From: an uncultured Lachnospiraceae bacterium
Lineage (GTDB): Bacteria > Bacillota > Clostridia > Lachnospirales > Lachnospiraceae
Assembly (NCBI GenBank): GCA_947589315.1
Contig: CANPZE010000006.1
Span: 1-64,000 of the forward strand
DNA: 64,000 bases
Reading direction: 5' to 3'
Shown: positions 24,522 to 34,032 of the stretch, piece after piece
Layout of the letters: each line of letters opens with the position of its first letter
How positions within the stretch are numbered: the stretch's first letter is position 1
The notes under the pieces: model-generated
The model's input: the letters and a program-made list of their open reading frames with translations, nothing else
Databases searched by the model: none
What the model was told of the DNA's origin: nothing
Made by a program: the position numbers and the translations under genes

Positions 24522-26798
24522 ATGAGGAATATTCAGAAGAGGGTGTTGTTACAGATCGCACTGGGCTTCTTGCTTGGGAGAGTGGTACTCTTCGACAGGA
24601 ATCCGGTGGGAGCCGCTTATTTTGTCGCCGGCTTTGTGCAGGGAGGGGCGGCGCTTCCGGTAGGGATCGCAGTCTGCCTGGGGATGATCACGGTCCTGCC
24701 GGTGGAGGCTGTGCTGCGTTACAGCCTGTCGATGGTGTCTGTAGGAATAGCCGCAGATCTCCTGCGCCATCGGCAGATCCGGGTAAAAATGGGGCATTGC
24801 GCCTTGATCATGGCTGTGATGCTGGGAGTGTTTTCAGCGATACAGCTGTCAATGATGCCATTTCTGCCCAGAGATATCGTATTCGGGGCCGCAGATATTA
24901 TATTAGTATTAGTATTTTCCAGGGTACTATATGAGGGACAGGGATATCTGCTCCATGCCAGGCATCGGCCCATGGATAACGAAGAAATGATCAGCCTGAT
25001 CATTATAGGGGCAATGGCTGTGTACGGTCTGCCGGATATCCTTATTGGGGATGTATTTCTGCCAGAGCTGGCCATCTATCTGTTTCTGCCGGTGATCGGA
25101 TACCAGTATGGCGCCGGCATGGGAGCCGTGGCAGGGGCGGCAGGGGGGATCCTTCTTGCTTTATTCGGACAGGACAGCGATTGTATCGGAATGCTGTGCC
25201 TGCTGGGAATCTGCGCCGGAATGCTGCGCAGGCAGGGAAAGGTGTGGATGTTGTCTGCGTTTCTGATGACAGCGGTTGCATTGGGGTATATTGTCTGTGG
25301 ACAGATTCCGGCAGAGGGAACATTAAAGGCAATTATAATAGACGGCATTGTCCTGCTATTGATTCCTGATCGCTATCTGCGGAAGATACGTTTTCCCCGG
25401 GGGCTGTGGGAAGAAAAGTGGTCCCGGGAGGAGCTTGGGGGATTGATGAAATATAAGCTGGAGGATTACGCCCGCTCCTTTCAGGAACTCTCCAAAGTGA
25501 TGAGGCGGGAGAGCAGAAGTAAGGAGGGGATCGATCGGCGGGATATGCGGAGATTGATGCAGGATATGTCAGAGCAGATCTGCGGCCGGTGCGAGCATCG
25601 CAACAGCTGTATGGGGCAGGCGGCGCTGGGCCGTCCGGAGACATTGGGCAATTTGGCGCTGGCTCAGGAGCAGGGCAGTCTGATCCTGGAACAGATGCCG
25701 GCAGAATTTGCCAGGGAATGTATCCATCCTCAGCGATTTTTGTCAGAGACCAATCAAAATATCCGTATGGCCAGAATGCTTATGGGATTTCAGAACCGCA
25801 TGGCCCAAAACCGCCAGGTCATTGCAGGGCAGATGGAGCAGGTAGGGCAGCTGCTGGGGGAGCTGGCAGAGGATATGCTGCATATCCGTCCCGTGTCAGG
25901 AGAATTAGAGGAGGAGATATGCAAGGGATTGTCCTCCATGAATGTTTCTGTAAAGAATCTGGCATTCTATGAGAACAAGGAAGGGCGGATGGAGGTCCAT
26001 ATGCTGGCCGGGACAGTGCGGGGGAGACTGGCGACAGCCAAGGAAGCGGCCGGGGTATTGGCAGAGATAACCGGTAAGCCATTTGTCGTCTCTGCGGAAT
26101 CCCGACATGTAATCCCGCATAAAGAAACAAGGCTGGTCTTTCAGGAGGACACCTCTTTTCATGCGGTGACAGGGGTGGCCCGGATTCCCAAAGAGGGAGA
26201 AGAGATTTCAGGAGACACCTTCACCTGTCTTTATCTGCCTAATGGGGAATTGCTTCTGGCCCTGTCGGACGGTATGGGGAGCGGAGAAGAGGCTATGGAG
26301 GAAAGCCAGACTGTCATAGAACTGCTGGAACAGATGACCGAAGCAGGCTTTTCTAAGATAGCGGCTATGAAACTGATTAATTCCCTGTATCTGCCGGAGG
26401 ACGATAATACAAGCTATGCTACGGCGGACGTATCGATACTGAATCTTTATGAAGGGACCTGCCAGTTTGTTAAAAATGGCGCCGCAGCCACCTGGATCCG
26501 CCATGAGCGAGAGGTAGAGCGGGTGGAGGGACAATCCCTTCCTGTGGGGATTCTGCAGGAAGCAGAGCCCTATTTTGGAAAAAGCAGGATATCTTCCGGA
26601 GATTATGTTATAATGATGACAGACGGGGTGTCCGATGCATTTGCCCAGCGGGAAAAGGAATGGGAACAATTTCTCCTGCGGTGCAGGGCGGTTAATCCTC
26701 AGGAGATGGCAGAGCAGATCTTGGAAGAGGCGGTGAGCTGCCAGGACACAGTAAAGGATGACATGAGTGTTATTGTGGCCGGAGTATGGGAACAATAG
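24522..26798 (+). CDS. spoIIE: Stage II sporulation protein E (PP2C phosphatase)
   Basis: A 758-residue polytopic membrane phosphatase. The first 290 residues hold about ten hydrophobic segments. A central region with a CGRCEHRNSC cysteine cluster follows near residue 355. The C-terminal PP2C domain shows LSDGMGSGEEA near residue 580 and MTDGVSDAF near residue 705, whose Asp residues bind the metals. SpoIIE dephosphorylates the anti-sigma-F antagonist SpoIIAA to activate sigma-F in the forespore. It is slightly shorter than the 827-residue B. subtilis protein. Its promoter looks Spo0A-controlled. Confidence 0.96.
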   Translation: MRNIQKRVLLQIALGFLLGRVVLFDRNPVGAAYFVAGFVQGGAALPVGIAVCLGMITVLPVEAVLRYSLSMVSVGIAADLLRHRQIRVKMGHCALIMAVMLGVFSAIQLSMMPFLPRDIVFGAADIILVLVFSRVLYEGQGYLLHARHRPMDNEEMISLIIIGAMAVYGLPDILIGDVFLPELAIYLFLPVIGYQYGAGMGAVAGAAGGILLALFGQDSDCIGMLCLLGICAGMLRRQGKVWMLSAFLMTAVALGYIVCGQIPAEGTLKAIIIDGIVLLLIPDRYLRKIRFPRGLWEEKWSREELGGLMKYKLEDYARSFQELSKVMRRESRSKEGIDRRDMRRLMQDMSEQICGRCEHRNSCMGQAALGRPETLGNLALAQEQGSLILEQMPAEFARECIHPQRFLSETNQNIRMARMLMGFQNRMAQNRQVIAGQMEQVGQLLGELAEDMLHIRPVSGELEEEICKGLSSMNVSVKNLAFYENKEGRMEVHMLAGTVRGRLATAKEAAGVLAEITGKPFVVSAESRHVIPHKETRLVFQEDTSFHAVTGVARIPKEGEEISGDTFTCLYLPNGELLLALSDGMGSGEEAMEESQTVIELLEQMTEAGFSKIAAMKLINSLYLPEDDNTSYATADVSILNLYEGTCQFVKNGAAATWIRHEREVERVEGQSLPVGILQEAEPYFGKSRISSGDYVIMMTDGVSDAFAQREKEWEQFLLRCRAVNPQEMAEQILEEAVSCQDTVKDDMSVIVAGVWEQ

Positions 26799-26836
26799 AC
26801 CAGTCAGAGGGGATCGCCGACAAAAGAAAGAGAGGT

Positions 26837-28339
26837 ATGGTGGATACAGGATTTTATAATCGGATAAAAACATATTGTATAGAGAATCATATAATAGAAA
26901 AACAGGATAGGATATTGATCGGCCTGTCTGGCGGGGCGGACTCTGTATTTCTAAGTGTGTTTTTGAAAAGGCTGGCCGGGGAATGGGGACTGTCCCTGGG
27001 GGCAGTCCATATCAACCATGGCATCCGGGGGGCGGAGGCAGACCGGGATGAGGCGTTCTGTCTCCAGCTGGCAGAAGAATTGGATATTCCCCTGAGCGTT
27101 GTCAGGGCAGATATTCCGCAAATAGCCAGGGAGCAAGGGCTGTCCCAGGAAGAGGCAGGAAGAGACCTTCGCTACCAATGGATGGAGAAGCTTCGGCAGG
27201 AAGGGGATTATCACAAGATTGCTGTAGCCCACCACCGGAATGACCAGGCGGAAACGGTGTTACTTCAGCTGCTGCGGGGAAGCAGCCTTCGGGGGCTTGG
27301 GGGGATGCGGCCTGTGCGGGACAGAGTGATCCGCCCCCTGCTGGAAACTGAACGGGGAGAGTTGGAAGAACAGCTGAGGCAGCAGGGGATTTCCTGGTGC
27401 ATAGATTCTACCAATCTCCAGGACGGCTACACCAGAAACCGACTGCGCAACCAGCTATTGCCCTTACTGGAAGAATATGCAGGAGGCCGGGCAGTGGAAC
27501 ACCTGTGCCGTACAGCCCGCCTGCTTCAGGAAGATTATGATTATATCCGCTGTGGGATGGAAGAGGCATGGGAAGAACTGATAGAAGTGGGGGAAGCGGG
27601 ACAGGACCCTGGAGGAGGAGTCTGGCGGCCGGAGGCGGGCTGCGGCAAAAGGATTGATAGATTCTGCAGGGTCTCCCTGGACGCTTTTCACCGGCTTCCC
27701 GTTGCCCTTCAAAGGGAATTGCTCCTGGAAATGATGGCCTATATTGGAGAAAGCCGGAAGGACTTAGGATTTCGCCATGTAGAAAGTGTGTTGGAATTAT
27801 CCCGGGGGAATGCGAATAAGAAGCTGGAGCTGCCCTATCAGATGGCGGCAGGACGGGATTATGATTTTCTGTGGCTGGGGCGCTATCAGGTCATAGAGGA
27901 GGAACCCGGGAATCCCGGAGATCAGGAGAAATACTGCTGGGATCCCGGAGAGAGCGGAGAGAAGGAGTTTGTCCTTCCGGGAAATGGAGGAAGGGACATT
28001 AAGATTGCCTTACAATGCGAGGAAGAAGGCGTCTGGGAAAAGGAAGCGCTGAAAAATGACTGTACGAAATGGTTTGATTGTGCTAGAATAAATTGCATGC
28101 TGGAATTTCGGTATCCAAGGCAGGGGGATTATTTTCAGCTGTCAGAGACAGGTGGGCGCAAGAAGCTCAGCCGTTTTTTGATGGAGGCAAAGATCCTGCC
28201 GGAGAGGAGAAAGAAGGTCTGGGTGCTGGCAGCAGGCAGCCATATCCTCTGGATTCCAGAATTGGGGCGCACCAGCGCCGCATTCTACGTAAATGAGGAT
28301 ACCAGGACAGTATTGTGCGCAAGGTACGAGTTGTTGTAA
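26837..28339 (+). CDS. tilS: tRNA(Ile)-lysidine synthase
   Basis: A protein of about 500 residues that converts the wobble C of tRNA-Ile(CAU) to lysidine using ATP and lysine. The PP-loop GLSGGADSVFL is near residue 27, followed by HINHGIRG and the conserved AHHRNDQAETVLLQLLRGS. The C-terminal TilS domain includes RQGDYFQ and GGRKKLSRFLMEAKI. AAAGAGAGG precedes ATG 26837, so the frame starting at 26786 inside spoIIE is rejected. It is followed by hpt and ftsH as in Bacillus. Confidence 0.94.
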   Translation: MVDTGFYNRIKTYCIENHIIEKQDRILIGLSGGADSVFLSVFLKRLAGEWGLSLGAVHINHGIRGAEADRDEAFCLQLAEELDIPLSVVRADIPQIAREQGLSQEEAGRDLRYQWMEKLRQEGDYHKIAVAHHRNDQAETVLLQLLRGSSLRGLGGMRPVRDRVIRPLLETERGELEEQLRQQGISWCIDSTNLQDGYTRNRLRNQLLPLLEEYAGGRAVEHLCRTARLLQEDYDYIRCGMEEAWEELIEVGEAGQDPGGGVWRPEAGCGKRIDRFCRVSLDAFHRLPVALQRELLLEMMAYIGESRKDLGFRHVESVLELSRGNANKKLELPYQMAAGRDYDFLWLGRYQVIEEEPGNPGDQEKYCWDPGESGEKEFVLPGNGGRDIKIALQCEEEGVWEKEALKNDCTKWFDCARINCMLEFRYPRQGDYFQLSETGGRKKLSRFLMEAKILPERRKKVWVLAAGSHILWIPELGRTSAAFYVNEDTRTVLCARYELL

Positions 28340-28354
28340 GAAAAGAGGTTAATT

Positions 28355-28885
28355 GTGAGAGAAATCGTACATGAGATGTATTCGGAGGAACAGGTGGAAG
28401 AAAGGATCGATCAGCTGGCGGAGGAGATCAACCGGGATTATCAGGGAAAGTCCCTGCATCTGATCGGTCTTTTGAAGGGGAGTGTATTTTTCTGCTGTGA
28501 GCTGTCCAAGCGTCTGACCATGCCTGTGACAATGGATTTTATGTCGGTGTCCAGCTATGGAGATAGCACGGTAAGTTCCGGCCGGTTGAATATCAAGAAG
28601 GACTTGGATGAATCGATAGAAGGTCTGGATTGTATCATTGTGGAAGACATTATCGATTCCGGCAATACGCTGGCCAGGACACAGCAGCTGTTACAGGGCA
28701 GACAACCGTCCAGCCTGAAGATCTGTACGCTGCTGGATAAGCCAGAGAGGCGGGAGACACCGGTGGAGGTGGATTATGTCGGCTTTACATCGCCGGATGA
28801 ATTTGTGGTGGGATATGGATTGGATTATGCCCAGAAGTATCGAAATCTTCCTTATATAGCCACCCTGGAATTTTTGGAAGAATAA
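28355..28885 (+). CDS. hpt: Hypoxanthine phosphoribosyltransferase
   Basis: A 176-residue purine salvage enzyme forming IMP (and usually GMP) from PRPP. The PRPP-binding motif is CIIVEDIIDSGNTL near residue 90. The start is GTG 28355, preceded by AGAGG. It lies 15 bp after tilS and 18 bp before ftsH. The three genes form a conserved Firmicutes unit. Confidence 0.95.
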   Translation: MREIVHEMYSEEQVEERIDQLAEEINRDYQGKSLHLIGLLKGSVFFCCELSKRLTMPVTMDFMSVSSYGDSTVSSGRLNIKKDLDESIEGLDCIIVEDIIDSGNTLARTQQLLQGRQPSSLKICTLLDKPERRETPVEVDYVGFTSPDEFVVGYGLDYAQKYRNLPYIATLEFLEE

Positions 28886-28903
28886 AATAGAAGGAGAGAG
28901 CAG

Positions 28904-30739
28904 ATGAACAAGCGGATGAAAACAGGATATGGTTATTATCTTCTGATTCTTATTATCATTGTGGCTGCAGTCTACTTTTCCAGCAGGATCAGCGGCTCGC
29001 AGACAAATTACAATTTCACCCAATTTCAACAGGATGTACAGAAAGGCAAGATATCCTTTGTGGAAATCCTTCAGAATGAGGAGGTCCCTACCGGCCGGGT
29101 CAATGTAACCTTTGACAGCGGGCAGACTGCCAGCTTTTATGCTACGGATGTGAAAGAGGTAGAGAAGCTGCTCTGTACGGTAGAGGGATTGCAGAACAAC
29201 TATGTCATGAAGGATGTTCAGAAGCCTTCCTGGATTTTGACTACTCTTCTTCCCTGTGGGCTGGGGGTTCTGATCATTTTCTTTTTATTCTCCTTCCTGT
29301 CGGCGCAATCACAGGGGCAGGGAGGCGGCAACGCCAAGATGATGAACTTTGGGAAGAGCCGCGCGCAGCGCATTGATCCCCAGGATCCTCATTCCAAGAC
29401 CTTTGCAGATGTTGCCGGGCTGAAGGAGGAGAAAGAGGAGCTTGCGGAGATTGTAGATTTCCTGGCAGATCCGGGAAAGTATACGGAGATTGGCGCCAGG
29501 ATTCCCAAAGGAATTATCCTGGTAGGGCCTCCCGGAACCGGTAAAACCTTATTGGCCAAGGCCATTGCCGGAGAAGCAGGAGTTCCTTTCTTCAGCCTGT
29601 CCGGCTCGGACTTTGTAGAAATGTTTGTAGGTGTGGGCGCTTCCCGGGTAAGAGACATGTTTGCCGAGGCTAAGAAAAGCGCCCCATGTATTGTATTTAT
29701 CGATGAGATTGATGCTGTGGCAAGGCGCAGAGGCTCCGGCCTGGGCGGCGGGCATGATGAGAGGGAGCAGACCTTGAACCAGATGCTGGTGGAAATGGAT
29801 GGGTTTGGCGTGAACGAAGGGATCATTGTAATGGCGGCTACGAACCGGGTGGATATTCTGGATCCTGCCATCCTGCGGCCGGGCCGTTTTGACCGGCGGA
29901 TCTCTGTCGGCCGGCCGGATGTCCGCGGACGGGAGGAGATCCTTCAAGTCCATGTAAAGGGAAAGCCTCTCAGTGATGACGTAGACCTGAAGCGCGTAGC
30001 CCAGACTACAGTAGGCTTTGCCGGGGCAGATCTGGAGAATTTGGTGAATGAGGCCGCTATTGCCTGCGCTAAGGATGGAAGAAAATGCATCAGCCAGGCA
30101 GATATTGACCGTTCCTTTATTAAAGTCGGTATTGGCGCAGAGAAGAAAAGCCGCGTTATTTCCGAGACAGATAAGAAGATTACAGCATACCATGAAGCGG
30201 GGCATGCCATTCTGTTTCATGTTCTGCCCAAGGTGGGGCCGGTGCATATCATTTCCGTAATCCCTACCGGGGAGGGAGCGGCCGGCTATACTATGCCGGT
30301 GCCGGAAAAGGATGAAATGCATGTGACCAAAGGCGAGATGCTGCAGCAGATCATGGCTACCCTGGGAGGCCGGATCGCAGAATCCCTGATTTTTGATGAC
30401 ATTACTACGGGAGCTTCCCAGGATATTAAGCAGGCCACCTCTACAGCCAGGGATATGGTCACGAAATATGGATTTTCCGAGAACGTAGGCATGGTAAATT
30501 ATGCCGATTCCGATGAAGTCTTTGTAGGAAGGGACTACGGCCACACCAGCCGCTCATTCAGCGAAGAGGTAGCAAAGAATATTGATGCAGAGGTAAAGGG
30601 GATCATTGATGACTGCTACAGGGAGGCGAAAAAGCTTCTGGAGGAGAATATGGAGGTACTCCATAAGACAGCCCGGCTCCTCATTGAAAATGAGAGAGTA
30701 ACCCGGGAAGAATTTGAGGCATTGTTTGACGGGCAATAG
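28904..30739 (+). CDS. ftsH: ATP-dependent zinc metalloprotease FtsH
   Basis: A 611-residue membrane AAA+ protease. Membrane spans lie at about residues 9-27 and 109-130 with a small external domain between them. Walker A GPPGTGKT is near residue 208, Walker B IVFIDEID near residue 265, the second region of homology [21 protein letters not shown] near residue 310, and the zinc site HEAGH near residue 430. It degrades membrane and regulatory proteins and in Bacillus affects Spo0A activation. Two terminator hairpins follow. Confidence 0.97.
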   Translation: MNKRMKTGYGYYLLILIIIVAAVYFSSRISGSQTNYNFTQFQQDVQKGKISFVEILQNEEVPTGRVNVTFDSGQTASFYATDVKEVEKLLCTVEGLQNNYVMKDVQKPSWILTTLLPCGLGVLIIFFLFSFLSAQSQGQGGGNAKMMNFGKSRAQRIDPQDPHSKTFADVAGLKEEKEELAEIVDFLADPGKYTEIGARIPKGIILVGPPGTGKTLLAKAIAGEAGVPFFSLSGSDFVEMFVGVGASRVRDMFAEAKKSAPCIVFIDEIDAVARRRGSGLGGGHDEREQTLNQMLVEMDGFGVNEGIIVMAATNRVDILDPAILRPGRFDRRISVGRPDVRGREEILQVHVKGKPLSDDVDLKRVAQTTVGFAGADLENLVNEAAIACAKDGRKCISQADIDRSFIKVGIGAEKKSRVISETDKKITAYHEAGHAILFHVLPKVGPVHIISVIPTGEGAAGYTMPVPEKDEMHVTKGEMLQQIMATLGGRIAESLIFDDITTGASQDIKQATSTARDMVTKYGFSENVGMVNYADSDEVFVGRDYGHTSRSFSEEVAKNIDAEVKGIIDDCYREAKKLLEENMEVLHKTARLLIENERVTREEFEALFDGQ

Positions 30740-30795
30740 ATCCCTAAAGAAGAAATAGATACCCCGATCCATAGGATTACAAAACAAAGATCAAA

Positions 30796-30845
30796 AAACA
30801 GCCGGTTGTTATCCATTTTTTTGGAGATAAGCCGGCTGTTTCTCT
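30796..30845 (+). terminator. Terminator after ftsH
   Basis: AAACAGCCGG and CCGGCTGTTT arms, extended inward by GTTATC/GATAA pairing, are followed by TTTCTCTG. It lies 57 bp past the ftsH stop codon. Confidence 0.8.
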
Positions 30846-30932
30846 GATCTGGCGGAAAAATGCACAAAAACTTTTTAGAAACAGTAGTAAGTTTATGCAC
30901 ACTTTATCCGCCGCTACTGCTATACTAATCAT

Positions 30933-31036
30933 CGTAAACCCCAATACATTACATAGTTTTTGCTACACCCCATAAGTAACAAAAATACCTTCTCCAAAAG
31001 AGGAACTGTTTCTCAGAAATGGTTCCTCTTTTACTT
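30933..31036 (+). ncRNA. Candidate small RNA between ftsH and the SEC-C gene
   Basis: In the 422-bp gene-free gap, an extended -10 (TGCTATACT, hexamer 30921-30926) without a good -35 precedes about 100 nt. These end in a long hairpin (arms AAAAGAGGAAC 30996-31006 and GTTCCTCTTTT 31022-31032) followed by T-rich sequence. The hairpin is a solid terminator; the transcript itself is a guess. No known RNA family was recognised. Confidence 0.3.
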
Positions 31037-31049
31037 TTGTCTCTAATAC

Positions 31050-31132
31050 TGGACTTCTGGGAAATGAAATGATATACTATCCTAATGATATGCTATCCTA
31101 ATGATATGCTATCATAGTGATATCTCATCATA
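31050..31132 (+). repeat. Four 16-bp tandem repeats carrying repeated -10 hexamers
   Basis: Units at 31069-31084, 31085-31100, 31101-31116 and 31117-31132 follow the pattern ATGATATGCTATCCTA with few changes, the last being the most divergent. TGGACT (31050-31055) and TATACT (31073-31078) form a promoter with a 17-bp spacer. The next two units repeat the -10 as TATGCT at 16-bp steps. The array ends 29 bp before the start codon at 31162. Confidence 0.75.
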
Positions 31133-31161
31133 AGAAATTACGAAGAAAGGAACAGAAAACT

Positions 31162-31662
31162 ATGGCATTGTTACAGGATTGGAGAGAATATGCATACGGC
31201 GTAGATATTAATTCAAAGGCAGGAAAGGCGATCTGGGGGAAGTATTTTGCCGAGGAAAAGGCTGTTTATGAGCAGCTCCTGGCCCAGCCGGAGGTAGTCG
31301 TGACGGGTACAGTGAAGGAGCTGGCAGAAAAATATAATATGGAACTGAAGTATATGGTAGGTTTTCTGGATGGGATCAATGAGAGCCTGAAGACTCCCAA
31401 TCCTATTGAAGATATGACAGAGGATACCCAGGTAAGCCTGGATATCGATCTGGAACAGCTGTACTATCATATGGTGGAGGCTAAGGCAGACTGGCTGTAT
31501 GAACTGCCGGCCTGGGACGGCCTGCTGACCCAGGAGAGAAGGAAGGAGCTGTATCGGGAGCAGAAAAAGTCTGGCACGGTAGTGAAAGGGAAGAAGGTAG
31601 GAAGAAACGATCCCTGTCCGTGCGGTTCGGGAAGAAAATATAAACAATGCTGTGGAAGGTGA
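31162..31662 (+). CDS. SEC-C metal-binding domain protein
   Basis: A 166-residue cytoplasmic protein. Residues 1-145 form an alpha-helical region I do not recognise. The C-terminus is a SEC-C zinc motif ([18 protein letters not shown]), as found at the end of SecA and in many small proteins. ATG 31162 is chosen over the GTG at 31117, which lies within the tandem repeats; GAAAGGA lies upstream. It has its own promoter and terminator. No function is known beyond zinc binding, and possible ribosome or SecB contact as for the SecA tail. Confidence 0.8.
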   Translation: MALLQDWREYAYGVDINSKAGKAIWGKYFAEEKAVYEQLLAQPEVVVTGTVKELAEKYNMELKYMVGFLDGINESLKTPNPIEDMTEDTQVSLDIDLEQLYYHMVEAKADWLYELPAWDGLLTQERRKELYREQKKSGTVVKGKKVGRNDPCPCGSGRKYKQCCGR

Positions 31663-31710
31663 CATGCCCGCATGGAACTGGCAGAAAGATAAGATAAAGG
31701 CTGATAATGC

Positions 31711-31761
31711 AAAAAATCATTCTAAAGAGACGGAAAACATCCCTTTAGAATGATTTTGTTT
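31711..31761 (+). terminator. Terminator after the SEC-C gene
   Basis: AAAATCATTCTAAAG and TTTAGAATGATTTT arms are followed by GTTTT. The symmetry and flanking A/T runs could also serve the convergent veg gene. Confidence 0.85.
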
Positions 31762-31819
31762 TATATCCATATTGAGCTGCCCCAGGAGGCATAAGGATTA
31801 CTGCGAAGTTGAAGATCAG

Positions 31820-32059
31820 CTAGATTAACTGCATCTGCACATCTTTTGTCAAAACATCCGTATAGCTGAAGGAAACGGTCTGAATCGTATCATCCAGCTT
31901 ATTCTCGATCTCTACCAGGAAAATACTGGGATACGTCTTGCTGATCACACCCTCTGTCACATCGATTTTGTGTCTGCCGCGATTGGCCCGGATCTTTACT
32001 TTGTTCCCAATATTTTTATCTACAGATAATCTTACTTTTCTAATGTCTGCCTGACTCAT
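31820..32059 (-). CDS. veg: Veg family protein
   Basis: A 79-residue protein matching the Veg family: DIRKVRLSVDKNIGNKVKIRANRGRHK followed by EGVISKTYPSIFLVEIEN. Veg is abundant in Bacillus, where it promotes biofilm formation by antagonising SinR. It is monocistronic on the minus strand with a strong promoter, as in Bacillus. Confidence 0.93.
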   Translation of the reverse strand: MSQADIRKVRLSVDKNIGNKVKIRANRGRHKIDVTEGVISKTYPSIFLVEIENKLDDTIQTVSFSYTDVLTKDVQMQLI

Positions 32060-32144
32060 TTTTCACCTATACCTTTCATACGGGATTGTTAAAAATCAAA
32101 GTAACGGGGGAAGATTCTATAACAATCGTTTACATTACATTCCA

Positions 32145-32173
32145 ACTTTAGCACGAAAAGGCGAAAAAGTCAA
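32145..32173 (-). promoter_or_regulatory. Sigma-A promoter of veg
   Basis: On the minus strand TTGACT (32173-32168) and TAAAGT (32150-32145) are 17 bp apart. The remaining 32174-32483 is AT-rich spacer before the divergent exonuclease gene; a TATGAT at 32440 may be that gene's -10, with no clear -35. Confidence 0.7.
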
Positions 32174-32483
32174 TTTTTGCAAGGTTTGGAAGGCTTATCT
32201 ATTGGTAAAACCGCTTTAAAAAATGAGAAATAATTTTGTCAGAATTGTAGAAAATTTTAGTTAAGTTTTTTTGAAAAAGGGAAATGAACAGAAGAAAGCT
32301 GTCAAAATGCACAATGAAAAAATATAAAATATGTGCAAAACAGATAAAAATGAAAAATATTATAAAAAACGCTATATATTGGAGCTGTAATGTCGAAAGT
32401 AACAATATTTTGTAGCTGATATGGACTTCTTGCACCGGGTATGATAGAGTAAAAAAAGCTTGCATGGAATGGAGATAGTTGGA

Positions 32484-33164
32484 ATGAATCATATTATGAT
32501 AGATCTGGAAATGAATACGATCCAGCGGAGGATATCGGAAGACAAACGGCTGTCCAGTGAATTGATTGAGATTGGCGCCGTGAAAATGGATGAGAACTAT
32601 GAGGTGACGGATAAATACCAATCCTATGTATCTCCCCAATATGGGGAAATGGATGTGCTGATCACGCAGCTCACCGGTATCACGGATGATATGCTGGAAG
32701 GCGCACCCTGCTTTCAGGAGGCATTGGATGCGTTTGCCCGGTGGATCGGAGAGGAGCCGGCCCGCTTCTATTCCTGGAGTATGGCCGATCTGCGCCAGTT
32801 TCAGAACGAAGCCGCCTTTAAGGGCTATACCGGGGAGATCATTGCCAGGATGGAGAAGAATTGGACGGATTTTCAGCAGGAATACAGCCGCCTTCTGGGA
32901 ATATCCCGGAAAATAAAATTAAATGAGGCAGTAGGGGCAGCAGACTATGAATTTACCGGGGATCAGCATACTGCCCTGGCAGACGCCGTCAATACGGCAG
33001 AAATCTTGCGGCTGTCCAAGGATCCCAAGGAGTTCGAGAGGGTAATGAAACCAGTGTTGGATCTGTTCCGGCCAGAGAAAAAGGAGCAGACGCTTTTGGA
33101 AATGCATCCGGAGTTCTTTGCTGCATTATTGAAGAATCTGCCTGAGAATCAGGAAGAAAGCTAA
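32484..33164 (+). CDS. DEDDh 3'-5' exonuclease family protein
   Basis: A protein of about 226 residues with the exonuclease fold of the DnaQ/RNase T superfamily. Exo I is IDLEMNT near the N-terminus (Asp and Glu). The next motif, LIEIGAVKMDENYEV, leads to the Exo II Asp in SWSMADLRQF. Exo III is HTALADAVNTAEIL with the catalytic His and Asp. GGAG at 32471-32474 fits ATG 32484 better than the TTG at 32460. It probably trims RNA or DNA as an orphan enzyme. Its stop codon overlaps that of the opposite gene by 3 bp. Confidence 0.85.
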   Translation: MNHIMIDLEMNTIQRRISEDKRLSSELIEIGAVKMDENYEVTDKYQSYVSPQYGEMDVLITQLTGITDDMLEGAPCFQEALDAFARWIGEEPARFYSWSMADLRQFQNEAAFKGYTGEIIARMEKNWTDFQQEYSRLLGISRKIKLNEAVGAADYEFTGDQHTALADAVNTAEILRLSKDPKEFERVMKPVLDLFRPEKKEQTLLEMHPEFFAALLKNLPENQEES

Positions 33165-34018
33165 GATTCCCGCCTGCGGAGAAGGAACATTGCCACAGAG
33201 GAGGAAATGATGATGCCATAGCCGATATAACTAAGGAGGTCCGGCAGTTCTCCCAGGAACAGATAGCCTAAAAGCCCCGCAAAAAATATTTGAGAATAAT
33301 CGTATACGGACAGTTCGCTGGCAGGGGCATGGCTGTATGCGGCAGTAATGGAAAACTGCCCTCCGGCGGCGGCAAGTCCGGCCAGCAGCAGAAAGGATGT
33401 CTGGGCAGGCGACATGGGAGTGAAATGCAGGATGCAGTAGGGGAGGGAACAAAGGCAGGAAAACAGGGAGAAGAAAAAGACAATAAAGGGGCCGGGTACT
33501 CCCTGTCCGGAAGCCATCCGCACTAAAGTGTAGGCCAGCCCGGCAAAGGCTCCTCCCAGCAGGCCGACCAGGGCAGGGAAGGAGAGCAGATTTTCCCCGC
33601 CGGGGCGGAGGATAAATAAGGTTCCCAGAAGAGCGGCAGCCACACAGCAAAGCTGATAAGGCTTTGCTTTTTCTTTTAGCAGAAACCAGGAGAACAAAAT
33701 GGCAAAAAAGGGAGACAGTTTATTTAACATAGATGCATCGGAAATAGCAAGATGGTCGATGGCATAAAAATTAAAAAAGATGCCCAGGGTGCCGGACAGC
33801 GCCCGCCCGATCAGGACAGGAAGCTGCCGGCGTTCACAGCCCAGGGGGATCTGATTCCTGCGCAGGATATATAAGGCGAAAAGGATAGCCACTGCATTGC
33901 GGAAGAAGGCCTTCTGCAGGGTGGGGATATCCCCTGCCTGTCTGACAAAAAGGTTCATCAGTGAAAAGAAAAAGGCTGCGCAGAGAATACATAGGATCCC
34001 TTTGGCTCGTTCTGACAT
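33161..34018 (-). CDS. EamA/DMT family transporter
   Basis: A 285-residue inner-membrane protein with ten predicted helices in two EamA repeats. The first repeat starts GILCILCAAFFFSLMNLFVRQ, and the second LVGLLGGAFAGLAYTLVRM. The GRALSGTLGIFFNFYAI segment is typical of RhaT/YdcZ-like exporters of metabolites. The substrate cannot be inferred. It is convergent with the exonuclease and 14 bp downstream of the C1 peptidase gene on the same strand. Confidence 0.88.
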   Translation of the reverse strand: MSERAKGILCILCAAFFFSLMNLFVRQAGDIPTLQKAFFRNAVAILFALYILRRNQIPLGCERRQLPVLIGRALSGTLGIFFNFYAIDHLAISDASMLNKLSPFFAILFSWFLLKEKAKPYQLCCVAAALLGTLFILRPGGENLLSFPALVGLLGGAFAGLAYTLVRMASGQGVPGPFIVFFFSLFSCLCSLPYCILHFTPMSPAQTSFLLLAGLAAAGGQFSITAAYSHAPASELSVYDYSQIFFAGLLGYLFLGELPDLLSYIGYGIIISSSVAMFLLRRRES

Positions 34019-34032
34019 GGCGTTCTCCTTAT

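Noticed and set aside
29549-30544. 331-codon open frame antisense to ftsH
   Set aside because: It lies wholly within the well-supported ftsH gene, lacks a ribosome binding site and encodes no recognisable domain. Other long antisense frames (for example 6444-7325, 56165-56974, 53960-54607) fail for the same reason.
31069-31132. 16-bp repeats considered as a CRISPR array
   Set aside because: The units are directly adjacent with no spacers and no cas genes are near; it is a simple tandem repeat.
32391-32397. Perfect inverted Spo0A box TGTCGAA upstream of the exonuclease gene
   Set aside because: A 7-base word is expected several times by chance in 64 kb, and no fitting promoter geometry surrounds it, unlike at spoIIE.
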